Translations under genes and position numbers: made by a program | In this document: piece by piece, positions 45,466-54,906 of the stretch | Layout of the letters: every line of letters begins with the position of its first letter | How positions within the stretch are numbered: position 1 is the stretch's first letter | Source: Zooshikella sp050749885 | GTDB lineage: Bacteria > Pseudomonadota > Gammaproteobacteria > Pseudomonadales > Zooshikellaceae | Assembly: GCF_050749885.1 (NCBI RefSeq) | Contig: NZ_JBOIUB010000008.1 | Span: forward strand, 1 to 64,000 | Direction of reading: 5' to 3' | Length of the DNA stretch: 64,000 bases | The notes under the pieces: generated by a model | Seen by the model: only the letters and a program-made list of their open reading frames with translations | What the model was told of the DNA's origin: nothing | The model's database searches: none

Positions 45466-46335
45466 TTAGTGTCCATCAAAGCTATTAATTGCACCATAAA
45501 GCTCTGGACGGCGGTCACGAAATAATCCCCAGCTCTGCCTTGCTAAAGCTGCTTCGTCTAAATCTACAGTTGTGATAACTGTATGCTCCTGCACTCGATC
45601 TGCCTGGGCTAACACTTCTCCTGTATAGCCAGTGATAAAAGAGCTGCCATAATAGGTAGAATTAAATGATGTGGCAGGTTCTTGACCTATCCGGTTAGCC
45701 GCAATAACAGGCACCATATTCGCCGCACTATGCCCTTGCATGGTACGTTGCCAATGTGCTTGTGAGTCCAGTGTCGGATCTTGTGGCTCATCACCAATGG
45801 CGGTTGGGTACAGTAGTACCTCAGCACCTTGTAATACCATGACACGAGCAGCTTCAGGAAACCATTGGTCCCAACAAATACCCACCCCCAAACACCCATA
45901 TTGTGTCGTCCAAACTTTAAACCCTGTATCCCCAGGTGAAAAGTAGAACTTCTCCTGATAGCCAGGGCCATCCGGTATATGGCTTTTACGATAGATCCCC
46001 ATGATCTCACCTGAAGCATCAATCATGGCTAACGAATTAAAATAACTTTGCCCTGCACGCTCAAAAAAGCTTATAGGTAAAACAACCTTAAGCTGCTTAG
46101 CCAGCTTAGACATGTGTTTTAACAAGTCACTATCCTGAGCAGGCTGAGCTTGCTTAAAAAACTCAGGCTTTTGTTCTTTACAAAAATAATGACCCGCAAA
46201 AAGTTCTGGTAGCAGAATAACTTGCGCATCCTGCTGTGCAGCCGCTTTCACTAATACTGAAGCATGTTCAACATTTTTAGCATAATCATCACTGCATGCC
46301 ATCTGAATGGCAGCAAATGTCACCAAACGACTCAT
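45466..46335 (-). CDS. aguB: N-carbamoylputrescine amidase
   Basis: A 289-residue nitrilase-family enzyme converting N-carbamoylputrescine to putrescine, CO2 and ammonia. The catalytic triad is E44 (LLPELFAG), K117 (YRKSHIPDGPGYQEKFYF) and C154 (GVGICWDQWFPEAAR), and the surrounding signatures are the AguB ones. The last gene of the speD-speE-speA-aguB polyamine run, 7 bases after speA. The partner agmatine deiminase (aguA) is not in the window and must be elsewhere for the agmatine route to work. Confidence 0.92.
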   Translation of the reverse strand: MSRLVTFAAIQMACSDDYAKNVEHASVLVKAAAQQDAQVILLPELFAGHYFCKEQKPEFFKQAQPAQDSDLLKHMSKLAKQLKVVLPISFFERAGQSYFNSLAMIDASGEIMGIYRKSHIPDGPGYQEKFYFSPGDTGFKVWTTQYGCLGVGICWDQWFPEAARVMVLQGAEVLLYPTAIGDEPQDPTLDSQAHWQRTMQGHSAANMVPVIAANRIGQEPATSFNSTYYGSSFITGYTGEVLAQADRVQEHTVITTVDLDEAALARQSWGLFRDRRPELYGAINSFDGH

Positions 46336-46342
46336 GGCTTTA

Positions 46343-48247
46343 TCACTCTTCTAAATAAGTGTAACCAGTTATTCCCTGACACAGTTCAGTTAATAATCGC
46401 GCTTGCTCTTCAGCATCTAGGTTAGATTGCTCCAGTTGCCTTTGATATGAAGTCATGAGCGCATCAGGCAGTTGATCTACATACTTCAACATGTTTTCAA
46501 CCGTATCACCGTGCTTCACCTGATCAACATAATAATTGCCCTGTGCATCAATATGTACAGAGACCGAGTCAGTATCACCAAACAGGTTATGCATATCACC
46601 CAGAATTTCTTGATACGCTCCCACCAGAAAAAAGCCAAGTAAATAGGGCTTATCTGCCTGGTAATCAGGTAATGGTAGTGTTGACTCTAAACCTTGGCCA
46701 TCCACATATTGTTTTATTACACCATCAGAATCGCACGTAATATCCTGAATGACAGCGCGCACAGAAGGTGCTTGATCAAGCCCTGAAAGCGGTAAAATAG
46801 GGAATATTTGTCCTATACCCCAAGCATCTGGCAAAGACTGAAAAAGTGAAAAATTAACGAAAAACTTATGCATCAATTTTTCATTGAGTTCATCAATAAT
46901 GGCTCGATGCGCACGATTGCGATGGTTTAAATACCTTAATAACTGGGCACAGGTTGCTAAGTGTATTTCCTCCGCCAAGGCACGCTCTTGCAATGTAGTA
47001 ACGCCATGAGTAAAAAGCGAGTTAACCTCAGCTATGTCATCTTGCGTATCGTGGTAAATTTCAACCAAGGCACGATCATTTCGTCGCTGACTGAGTGTTG
47101 AAAAGTCATGCCACATATTATGCAGGAGTTGATGGGCATCGGATTCAGGCTCTGTCGGCTGGGTAATTTTAGGTGCTTCAACACCAATCACATTAGTGAT
47201 TAATAACGCATGATGAGCAGTCAGTGCCCGTCCAGATTCAGAAATTAAACGCGGATGTGGTAAGTCATGTTCACGACAAATTGTGCTGAACGCATAGACC
47301 ACATTATTCGCATACTCCTGCATATTATAATTACTGGAGCAGTTACTTTGTGAGCGTGTTCCCTCGTAATCAATGCTTAATCCACCCCCAACATCCACTA
47401 TTTGAATCGCCGCTCCCAACTGATGAAGGGCCATAAAAAAGCGTGAACATTCCCGTAGTCCAGACTGGATATCACGAATATGCGCTATTTGACTGCCCAT
47501 ATGGAAGTGCAATAACTGAAGATAATGAAGGGCATCATGAGTTTTAAGTCGTTCTACGACATCAAGCACCTGAGCTGCCGATAAACCAAACTTTGACTTT
47601 TCACCACAGGAGGTTTCCCATTTACCTTTACCCTGTGATGCTAATTTTGCCCGAACACCAATACGTGGTGTGACATTTAGCTCAGCGGCTTCTGATAAAA
47701 TAAGGTCTAACTCTGAGATCTTTTCAATGACAATATAAACTTGATGACCAATACGTTCACCAATCAGCGCCAATCGGATATATTCCCGATCTTTATAGCC
47801 ATTACAAATAATGACGGAGTTGCTTTCTTCCGCAAAACCCAGAACGGTTAATAACTCAGCTTTACTTCCTGCCTCTAAGCCCAATTGTTTGATACTTGTT
47901 TCTGCCTGACTGGCCAGCAATCCTTCAACTACCTGTCGGTGTTGATTAACCTTAATAGGATAAACAGCAACATAATCACCTTCGTACTCATACTGTGTTA
48001 TTGCATTATTAAATGCATTACACAACTTATGGACTTGGTTTTGTAAAATATCAGGAAAGCGCACAAGCACTGGGAGGCGGGTATTTTGCTGCTGAAGGTT
48101 AGTGGTAAGTTCAGCTAAATTAACGGAACTTTCCTTCGTCGGGTGAACAACAACGTCTCCTTGTTCACTTACCGAAAAATAACCATTACCCCAAAATTGT
48201 ACATTATACGTGTCTAGTGCATCAGACACAGTCCAATCATTATTCAC
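46343..48247 (-). CDS. speA: Biosynthetic arginine decarboxylase
   Basis: PLP-dependent ADC of about 634 residues converting arginine to agmatine. A GTG start at 48247 gives VNNDWTVSDALDTYNVQFWGNGYFSV, the usual N-terminus, with AAGGGG 6 bases upstream. An ATG at 48322 would add 25 unusual residues. Family motifs: VYPIKVNQHRQVVEGLL with the PLP lysine, GLEAGSKAELL, LLHFHMGSQI, VDVGGGLSIDYEGTRS, and the C-terminal half LGFFLVGAYQEILGDMHNLFGD. It is in an operon with speE upstream and aguB downstream. Confidence 0.95.
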   Translation of the reverse strand: MNNDWTVSDALDTYNVQFWGNGYFSVSEQGDVVVHPTKESSVNLAELTTNLQQQNTRLPVLVRFPDILQNQVHKLCNAFNNAITQYEYEGDYVAVYPIKVNQHRQVVEGLLASQAETSIKQLGLEAGSKAELLTVLGFAEESNSVIICNGYKDREYIRLALIGERIGHQVYIVIEKISELDLILSEAAELNVTPRIGVRAKLASQGKGKWETSCGEKSKFGLSAAQVLDVVERLKTHDALHYLQLLHFHMGSQIAHIRDIQSGLRECSRFFMALHQLGAAIQIVDVGGGLSIDYEGTRSQSNCSSNYNMQEYANNVVYAFSTICREHDLPHPRLISESGRALTAHHALLITNVIGVEAPKITQPTEPESDAHQLLHNMWHDFSTLSQRRNDRALVEIYHDTQDDIAEVNSLFTHGVTTLQERALAEEIHLATCAQLLRYLNHRNRAHRAIIDELNEKLMHKFFVNFSLFQSLPDAWGIGQIFPILPLSGLDQAPSVRAVIQDITCDSDGVIKQYVDGQGLESTLPLPDYQADKPYLLGFFLVGAYQEILGDMHNLFGDTDSVSVHIDAQGNYYVDQVKHGDTVENMLKYVDQLPDALMTSYQRQLEQSNLDAEEQARLLTELCQGITGYTYLEE

Positions 48248-48353
48248 TGCAAGCCCCTTAATAAAAAAAGGCGGATGGGGTTGAGTACGCAGAACGCACA
48301 ATCGTTTTTGAAGCGCACTCACTCTTGGTTCTTGGGTAAAGACCCTAGCTCTT

Positions 48354-49235
48354 TTACTTTACAGCGATTGCATCCAACGCCTGATGGATATACTGCGGCA
48401 ATGCAAACGACCCACAGTGTATTTCAGGGTTGTAATAACGGGTTTGTATACCACTCGCGTTAAAATATTTTGCAATATCTGTCGATGACTGTTCACGTAG
48501 CTGAGTATTATTTGTAGCCCACGCAAAGGTCATGATCCCACCAATGTAAGTAGGTACGGCTGCACTATAGAAGCTCACATCTTTGAAATAAGGTGTTAAA
48601 CGTTGATAGGTAGTGGTTACTTCACTTAACTGCATATAAGCCACACCATTTTGCGTGACTAAAATACCACCATCCTTTAAGCATCGCTTACAACCATCAT
48701 AAAAACGCGAGCTGAATAAAACCTCACCGGGTCCAACGGGGTCAGTTGAGTCGGAGATAATGACATCAAACTGCTCTTGTGTAGTATTTACAAAATCAAC
48801 ACCATCGGCAATCACTAACTGGGTACGTGAATCATCAAACGCACCTTTTGAGTGATTAGGTAAATACTCACGACACATATCAACTACTTGCTGATCTATT
48901 TCAACCATGGTGACATGTTCAATCTGAGGATGCTTTAATACCTCGCGCAACATCCCGCCATCGCCACCACCAATAATCAATACACGCTTTGCCTCACCAT
49001 GAGCCAAAATAGGTACGTGCGCCAGCATTTCATGATAGATAAACTCATCCGCTTCCGTGGTTTGAATGATTCCATCTAATGCCATAACGCGGCCAAACAC
49101 CTTGTTTTCAAAAATAATAAGGTGTTGATGTTCTGTTTTGTTCTCAAATAAAACCTTATCTACAACAAATCCCTGCAAATAATAGCTGTGCAGAGTCTCC
49201 AGATAAGTCTCTCTCTGGTCAATTTTTATCAACAT
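48354..49235 (-). CDS. speE: Spermidine synthase
   Basis: A 293-residue aminopropyltransferase making spermidine from putrescine and decarboxylated SAM. The nucleotide-binding LIIGGGDGGMLREVL near 93-107 and the putrescine/dcSAM-site IISDSTDPVGPGEVLFS near 162 are intact, with a YHEMLAHVPI motif near 70. It is located 22 bases after speD on the same strand. Confidence 0.95.
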   Translation of the reverse strand: MLIKIDQRETYLETLHSYYLQGFVVDKVLFENKTEHQHLIIFENKVFGRVMALDGIIQTTEADEFIYHEMLAHVPILAHGEAKRVLIIGGGDGGMLREVLKHPQIEHVTMVEIDQQVVDMCREYLPNHSKGAFDDSRTQLVIADGVDFVNTTQEQFDVIISDSTDPVGPGEVLFSSRFYDGCKRCLKDGGILVTQNGVAYMQLSEVTTTYQRLTPYFKDVSFYSAAVPTYIGGIMTFAWATNNTQLREQSSTDIAKYFNASGIQTRYYNPEIHCGSFALPQYIHQALDAIAVK

Positions 49236-49257
49236 TTCGAATTCCTAGCGTATCGCG

Positions 49258-49725
49258 TTACTTAGAGACTTTGCCACGCATCAGATCACTGATATCTGTT
49301 CGTGAAGGACTAAACGCCTGCTCTAGTATGGGAATTGCTTTATGAGGCTCAGCATCACCACACATAAAAACATCAAACGCAGCAAAATTGCGCTCAGGCC
49401 ATGTATGAACACTGATATGAGACTCTGCCAGGACAGCAACACCAGAGATACCCCCATTAGGAGTAAAGTGATGAAGATGTATATGAAGCAGTGTTGCACC
49501 AGCAACTTCCACAGCATCACGTAGTGTTTTCTCCATGAGCTGAAGATCGTCAAGCTTGGTAGCCTGCCATAAGTCGATGATTAGATGAGAACCCGCAAAT
49601 GTAACACCATCTCGCGTAATAAAATGGTCTTGAGAGAGAATGGATTCTGGGTGAAGATTTTCGTGGGTGGGCCAGCTATCAGTTGTAACAGGTACAACTT
49701 GAGCATGAGTAAGCGTGTTTGGCAT
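49258..49725 (-). CDS. speD: S-adenosylmethionine decarboxylase proenzyme
   Basis: 155 residues, class 1B pyruvoyl enzyme. The self-cleavage site is in LAESHISVHTWPE, with Ser102 becoming the pyruvoyl group. H107 and C122 (VFMCG) are the processing and catalytic partners. It supplies decarboxylated SAM to speE. It heads the polyamine operon speD-speE-speA-aguB, transcribed from the long gap before dsbA. Confidence 0.93.
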   Translation of the reverse strand: MPNTLTHAQVVPVTTDSWPTHENLHPESILSQDHFITRDGVTFAGSHLIIDLWQATKLDDLQLMEKTLRDAVEVAGATLLHIHLHHFTPNGGISGVAVLAESHISVHTWPERNFAAFDVFMCGDAEPHKAIPILEQAFSPSRTDISDLMRGKVSK

Positions 49726-50602
49726 TTAAACAAACTCCAGTCAGTAATGTGCACAGAGCATCAAGGCTGCGAACTGTGCACCATTAAACCTTTAGAACCA
49801 TGGGTACCTTCTTATGTGAATTTCAGTTTTCAGTTAAAGCAATCTTGGGTATCTACCCTATCAGCCATCTTGCCGAGTATGACTCGATTGCAGGCTACTT
49901 TATAAAGATAGATTAATACTTAACGAAAACACTTATATTCAAATAAAATCTTTTTTCAAACCCAAGTAAAATTACCTGTTAGTTTATGTTAACGATAATT
50001 AGGGAGGTAGTTAAAATCAGGATCAGTGTAATACTGCCAAGTCACGCAGTATGTACGTTGGAGCCATCCCTAAAGCGTATATGTTAAAAGATTTTTCGCG
50101 GATTCTAAGCATAATCATTATAAAATGCGAGTAATTTTTTCAGGGGAAACTTGCTTAATCGCGACACCCTGTTAAAACGACAGGTGTTTTATAGTGAGCT
50201 TAAAAATATACATGCTTCTACAGCGGACACTAACAGCGTATTTAGGCGATAAGTGACACAATAAGGGAGAAAAATGGACCTGCTCCTTTAGCGCGTCCCT
50301 GCTACTATGTCTGACTTTGTTATTATGTCAGACTTTATGATGTGAGACGCATTTAAGTGAAACTTAGCACAATCAAATAACTCACGCCTCAAGGCGTTAA
50401 TTTAGCTTTTTTGCTGCAGCCAGGTTAAATCTTCGCCAATAAAACAACCTCAGGATTAAGAGCGTTTTAACTCACAAGACCATAGTAACAATGAAATACC
50501 CTTCGTAGAGGGTATAGTCAGTGAGCTTTTGCAAAGATTTGTGGTCCAACTCAACACTCAACCTTAGGCAAATAAAACTCAACCACCAGGAGTGAACTAA
50601 GA
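49726..50602. other. Long intergenic region between speD and dsbA
   Basis: About 877 bases with no gene found. Features: a terminator-like hairpin near 50164-50187 (ACACCCTGT/ACAGGTGT with a bulge, then TTTTAT), a GTCTGAC...GTCAGAC inverted repeat at 50309-50333, and a dispersed palindrome at 50495-50516. A terminator with no upstream plus-strand gene hints at an unmapped transcript starting in this gap. Confidence 0.4.
50495..50516. repeat. Dispersed 22-bp palindrome, copy 5 (opposite orientation)
   Basis: AATACC-cttcgtagag-GGTATA. On the other strand the spacer reads ctctacgaag, keeping the CGAAG end. It lies 86 bases upstream of dsbA. Confidence 0.7.
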
Positions 50603-51319
50603 ATGATTAAAAACTTGTCCCGTTTATTGCTTCCTTTAGTAGTCATGCCCGTTATGGCAATTGCGGCAGAAACATTTCAAGAAGGAAAAGACTATATCGT
50701 CCTGTCCCAGCCCGTAAAAACAGCTGATGCTAACAAAGTTAACGTGACTGAAGTTTTTTCCTATAGCTGTCCTCACTGCTACAACCTGGAGTCATACATT
50801 AATAAATGGTCTGAAACACTGCCTGAAGACGTTAAGTTTGAAAAAATCCCTGCTGTTACTAAGGGCTTATGGGGTGAGCACGCACGTCTCTTTTTTACCG
50901 TTAATGCTCTAAAATTAGATAAGAAAGTGCACTCAGATATTTTTAACGCTTTTCATAAAGAGCATAATAAGCTAGCTGCACCAGAGGCTATGGCTAAGTT
51001 CTTAGCTAAATATGATGTGAAAAAGGAGTCATTCGAACAAACATTTAACTCTTTTGGCGTGAGCAGCCAAATGAACTTAGCTGCTGCTAAATTCCGTGGC
51101 TATCGTCTGACGGGAGTGCCTGCTGTCATTGTAAATGGCAAATATCGAGTCAATGCACCTAAGGACAAAGTGACGGCTGTTGCTGATTTCTTGATTGAGA
51201 AAGAAAGGGCATTGCTTAAAGAAAAAGCCGCTCCAACCACAACAGCCAAAGTAGAAACAAAAAAAGAAGACGATAACAATGAAGCAAACGTGAAGTCTTC
51301 AGCAGCCAAAGAAGACTAA
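50603..51319 (+). CDS. dsbA: Thiol:disulfide interchange protein DsbA
   Basis: A 238-residue periplasmic oxidant of folding proteins. Signal peptide 1-22 (ending AIAA), the active-site CPHC at C56-C59 (VFSYSCPHCYNLE), and the cis-proline loop GVPAVIVNGKYRV are present. After the fold ends near residue 205 comes a charged low-complexity tail rich in Lys, Glu, Thr and Asn (VETKKEDDNNEANVKSS), an extension not usual in DsbA. It follows the cytochrome c4-dsbA order of pseudomonads, with the polyamine cluster inserted. Confidence 0.95.
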   Translation: MIKNLSRLLLPLVVMPVMAIAAETFQEGKDYIVLSQPVKTADANKVNVTEVFSYSCPHCYNLESYINKWSETLPEDVKFEKIPAVTKGLWGEHARLFFTVNALKLDKKVHSDIFNAFHKEHNKLAAPEAMAKFLAKYDVKKESFEQTFNSFGVSSQMNLAAAKFRGYRLTGVPAVIVNGKYRVNAPKDKVTAVADFLIEKERALLKEKAAPTTTAKVETKKEDDNNEANVKSSAAKED

Positions 51320-51399
51320 CCAATGGCACAATAGACCTGCTCCTCTATGACTAAAGCTATTTAATATGCGCAGTAGGTAGCGCCTGGAATGAGGTTTTT

Positions 51400-52275
51400 A
51401 TGCTCCAGACATCCGTTAAAACGTTAAAGCAACTGGTCACTTCTCGAGAACAAGCCCAGCCTGCACTAGCGAATGTGATGTCTGAAAATACCTTGCGACC
51501 ACCTACTGCGATATTAAGCAATCGACTTAGAATGCTTAGTTTTAATATCCAGGTCGGCATTAACACTCAACATTATCGACATTACGTGACACGTAGCTGG
51601 CAGCATGTCTTGCCCTCTCAACGCCGTAACGAAAACCTGGATCAAATAGCACATTTACTAAGAGAGTTTGACCTTGTGGCACTGCAAGAGGTTGATGGCG
51701 GTAGTATCCGCAGTGGCTACATAAATCAAACTGAGTACTTGGCTCGAAAAGGACACTTTCCTTACTGGTACCACCAGCTAAACCGAGACTTAGGTCGATT
51801 TGCGCAACACAGCAATGGTTTCCTTTGTCGTGCTAACCCATTACAAGTCGAAGACCACAAACTGCCTGGCCGGCTACCAGGTCGAGGTGCCATTGTGGTT
51901 CGCCTGGGGAATGAAAATGACCATATTATTATTGTCATGATGCACCTCTCTTTAAGCCAGCGCAGCCGAAATCGACAACTTTCTTATATTTGTGATCTGA
52001 TTGCAGAACACAAACATATCGTCTTAATGGGTGATATGAATACACATGCAGAACAGTTATTAGAGAAAACACCACTACGCTATGGCCACCTGCGCCCTGT
52101 CCATAACGGTGAATTTACTTTCCCAAGCTGGCGCCCTTCCCGCTCCATAGACCACATACTCGTCAGTGACGAAATAAAAATTAATGAAGTGAGTGTCCTC
52201 AATAAGCGGTTATCGGATCACTTACCCGTTGCAGTCGATATCGAGCTTCCTTTTCAACTGGCTTTTCCTAACTAA
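51400..52275 (+). CDS. Endonuclease/exonuclease/phosphatase-family protein
   Basis: A 291-residue EEP-fold hydrolase. The motifs are LRMLSFNIQVG (start of fold), LVALQEVDGGS with catalytic Glu, GDMNTHAEQL, and a C-terminal SIDHILVSD...LSDHLPVAVDIEL with Asp-His pair. This gene sits between dsbA and a diguanylate cyclase gene, the same context as in Pseudomonas. The substrate (nucleic acid, phospholipid or phosphoester) is not determined. No signal peptide. Confidence 0.9.
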   Translation: MLQTSVKTLKQLVTSREQAQPALANVMSENTLRPPTAILSNRLRMLSFNIQVGINTQHYRHYVTRSWQHVLPSQRRNENLDQIAHLLREFDLVALQEVDGGSIRSGYINQTEYLARKGHFPYWYHQLNRDLGRFAQHSNGFLCRANPLQVEDHKLPGRLPGRGAIVVRLGNENDHIIIVMMHLSLSQRSRNRQLSYICDLIAEHKHIVLMGDMNTHAEQLLEKTPLRYGHLRPVHNGEFTFPSWRPSRSIDHILVSDEIKINEVSVLNKRLSDHLPVAVDIELPFQLAFPN

Positions 52276-52445
52276 CGCATTAACGACATTATCTCATTCA
52301 CTTACCTTGGCATACATTACCACTGTAGGCTTTTAATCTATTTTATAAATAGATTTTTAAGCGAGGCAGACTAAATGTGCCATGCTTGTAAGGGTATTTC
52401 GTTTTGTCTCTATAAAGTAAAACTAAGAAGCCTCAGAGCTATGGC

Positions 52446-54305
52446 ATGAAACCTCGCAATAAGTCTGACCATTCTAATGACAGCTCTCCAGGTGATGATG
52501 AACGCCTACGCGCTAAGTACTTAGATGCGCTGGAGCAACTTGATAGCCTAGAGCAACAAGCTACGGGTAGCATTGATCAGTTACGTAAAACCTTATTAGT
52601 CACTATTGTGCTGTGTGAAGGCATGGCCCAGCCTTTGGATGAGCAGCTACAAACACTCAAGCAAAGCCTTAGAGGAGAAACCCTGCAACTTAATATCAGC
52701 CAGCATGTGGATAGTTTTCAACAACAAGCTGACCGTATTATTCAACAGCAGCCTCTGGCTAAATCATCTGAGGGACTGGAATCCATCTTCAGGCTTCTTC
52801 GGGATCACCCCGCTTTAGCCAGTGAAAATAAAGCAATCAAACAAAATATTAAACAACTCCAAAAGCAGTCTCTCTTTCTTGCAGAGTTTCCTGGGTATAT
52901 TCAATCGCTAAAAACACTGGTCAGACAATTAAATGAGTCTGAGGTAAAACAACCTGGCTCAAAATACCAGAATACCCTCTTGGAAGAAGAAAAAGAGGAT
53001 AAGGCGTCGCTAGCAAGAACGCTTCTAGAGTCAGAACCAGAACCCTCACAAACTAGTGAGCACCTTGATACAGAAGAACATTTTGTCAGTGAACCTGAAC
53101 AAGCAACCTCAGAAAAACCTTCTTTTTGGAAGAAGCTGTTTAAATCTTCCAGTAAAACCAGCTTATCAAGTGACACGGCTCCTCAGTCTCTGGCAGAAGA
53201 GTTACCAACTGAACCAAGCAAAAGTGTTCTACCAGTAGAAGCCGCAGATAATTCTGATAAACAAGCGCAGATGGTCTTTAAAAGAATAGAGTCTTTGCTT
53301 AAAGAGTTTATTAACAGGCTACCCTCTGTTGACGCTCTTTCAGAGGATATTGACCTGCTAAAAACACTGCTAAATCAGCCCCTGACGTGGTACGAGCTTC
53401 TACCAACACTTGAAAGCCTGACGGCTGTCGTTGTAGCAGTCATTAATCAAAATAGGGAAGACTTCCAACACTTTTTGCAAGAGCTCAACAACCGGCTCAG
53501 TGATTTTCAGCAACGTTTAATGCAGGCTCAAGCCGGTATGAATGCCACATTGGGTGATATCAGCGCTTTACAGAGTTCAGTTCAAGACAATGTAGGCAGT
53601 ATTCGTGAGTCGATTTCTTCAGCAGCCGACTTACAAAGCCTAAAACATACAGTAGAAAACCGTTTAGATAACATTCTCTCGTCAATGGAGTTTTACCATA
53701 AACAAGCTAAAGACCGTACCCAAGTTGCAGATCAACTTAATGTACTGGTAGAGCGAATTGCTAGTATGGAGCAGCATACAAAAGAGCTGCAAGCAGATTT
53801 AGTCAAAGAGCGCGACAGAGCAACCCGAGATCCTCTCACTAAACTTGCTAACAGAGGCGCCTATGAGGAGAGAGTCCAACTTGAGTTTGCACGCTGGAAA
53901 CGCTATCAGGCCCCTTTAGTTATTTGTATTGCTGATATTGATTTTTTTAAGCGTATTAATGATCAGTACGGCCATCTTGCAGGGGATAAACTACTTAAAA
54001 TCTTTACACAATTATTAATCAAACGATTACGTGAAGTAGATTTTGTGGCCAGGTATGGGGGTGAGGAGTTTGTGATTTTAATGTCAAATACTCCTATTGA
54101 AGATGCACAGCAAGTCATCGAAGAAGTACGTAAGCTTATTGAAACAACTCCTTTTCATTTTCAGCAAGAAGAGGTAGCGGTCACGGCATCATTTGGTTTA
54201 ACTGCACTCAAGAAAGGTGATGACCCACATAGTGCATTTGCACGTGCTGATGAAGCCCTTTATAAAGCCAAACAAAGTGGGCGAAACCAATGTTGTATTG
54301 GATGA
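52446..54305 (+). CDS. Diguanylate cyclase (GGDEF) with coiled-coil sensor region
   Basis: 619 residues. Residues 1 to about 440 are helical/coiled-coil and acidic, with no transmembrane helix, and about 440-619 form a GGDEF domain. The active site is GGEEF at 538-542. The allosteric I-site RxxD is R529-D532, five residues upstream, so product inhibition is likely. Makes cyclic di-GMP in the cytoplasm. Its position after dsbA and the EEP gene equals that of the dgcH-type cyclase in Pseudomonas. Input signal unknown. Confidence 0.94.
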   Translation: MKPRNKSDHSNDSSPGDDERLRAKYLDALEQLDSLEQQATGSIDQLRKTLLVTIVLCEGMAQPLDEQLQTLKQSLRGETLQLNISQHVDSFQQQADRIIQQQPLAKSSEGLESIFRLLRDHPALASENKAIKQNIKQLQKQSLFLAEFPGYIQSLKTLVRQLNESEVKQPGSKYQNTLLEEEKEDKASLARTLLESEPEPSQTSEHLDTEEHFVSEPEQATSEKPSFWKKLFKSSSKTSLSSDTAPQSLAEELPTEPSKSVLPVEAADNSDKQAQMVFKRIESLLKEFINRLPSVDALSEDIDLLKTLLNQPLTWYELLPTLESLTAVVVAVINQNREDFQHFLQELNNRLSDFQQRLMQAQAGMNATLGDISALQSSVQDNVGSIRESISSAADLQSLKHTVENRLDNILSSMEFYHKQAKDRTQVADQLNVLVERIASMEQHTKELQADLVKERDRATRDPLTKLANRGAYEERVQLEFARWKRYQAPLVICIADIDFFKRINDQYGHLAGDKLLKIFTQLLIKRLREVDFVARYGGEEFVILMSNTPIEDAQQVIEEVRKLIETTPFHFQQEEVAVTASFGLTALKKGDDPHSAFARADEALYKAKQSGRNQCCIG

Positions 54306-54306
54306 T

Positions 54307-54864
54307 TTAGTCTTCCACGTTAGGCATACTATTCATCAGTGTACTGAGTAAGCTTCTCGCCGTATCATAAACGGTATCACCGGGTTTACCTGTTCCTGTG
54401 CCGGATACCGTCCAGATCACCTCATCTTCATCATCCTCTAAAGACGTTATTGTCAGTGATAAAGTAACAACAGGTTGAGCATTATCCTCCCCATGTTGCC
54501 ACTCGGTAATTTCACCACTTAAATAAAAATCAAAGGCTTTTTTACGTGCCCATGCTTTAGCACTTTGTAAACGTGCAGCCTCATTAACAAACGTCAATTC
54601 TTTATTAGCAGCAGGCTTTGCATAATGCCCCACCTGCCTTATACCGTGGGAAGGCAACAAGACGGTGACCATTCGCTCCACTTGTTCATCAGCATCGCCC
54701 TGGTTGGTATAATTAACAAAAGGCAACAACGCCCACTGAGAGTCAGCTGTTGGTTCACTAGGTCCAAATAAGCTTGGCAATGAAAATTTTGATAGTGTGC
54801 ATCCAGAAAGCATGCCTATCAAAACGGTACACACCATAAAGCGTAAAGTAGAATAAGCCATCAC
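54307..54864 (-). CDS. Lipoprotein of unknown function
   Basis: 185 residues with a lipobox (MVCTVLIGMLSGC, Cys about residue 22). The mature part (WALLPFVNYTNQGDADEQVERMVTVLLPSHGIRQVGHY) resembles small lipoproteins of the CsgG/LpoB-like surface type, followed by YLSGEITEWQHG and VTLSLTITSLEDDEDEVIWTVSGTG. No exact family recognised. It is the third gene of a minus-strand run after the NadD-like and NUDIX genes, convergent with the diguanylate cyclase (stop codons 1 base apart). Confidence 0.75.
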   Translation of the reverse strand: MMAYSTLRFMVCTVLIGMLSGCTLSKFSLPSLFGPSEPTADSQWALLPFVNYTNQGDADEQVERMVTVLLPSHGIRQVGHYAKPAANKELTFVNEAARLQSAKAWARKKAFDFYLSGEITEWQHGEDNAQPVVTLSLTITSLEDDEDEVIWTVSGTGTGKPGDTVYDTARSLLSTLMNSMPNVED

Positions 54865-54906
54865 TCACTCTCATACTGACAGTTGACTTCAGGGTATAGC
54901 AAGTCT

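Noticed and set aside
49585..49905. Plus-strand frame over the speD 5' end
   Set aside because: Mostly antisense to speD and its leader, with no protein-like features. The speD call is firm.
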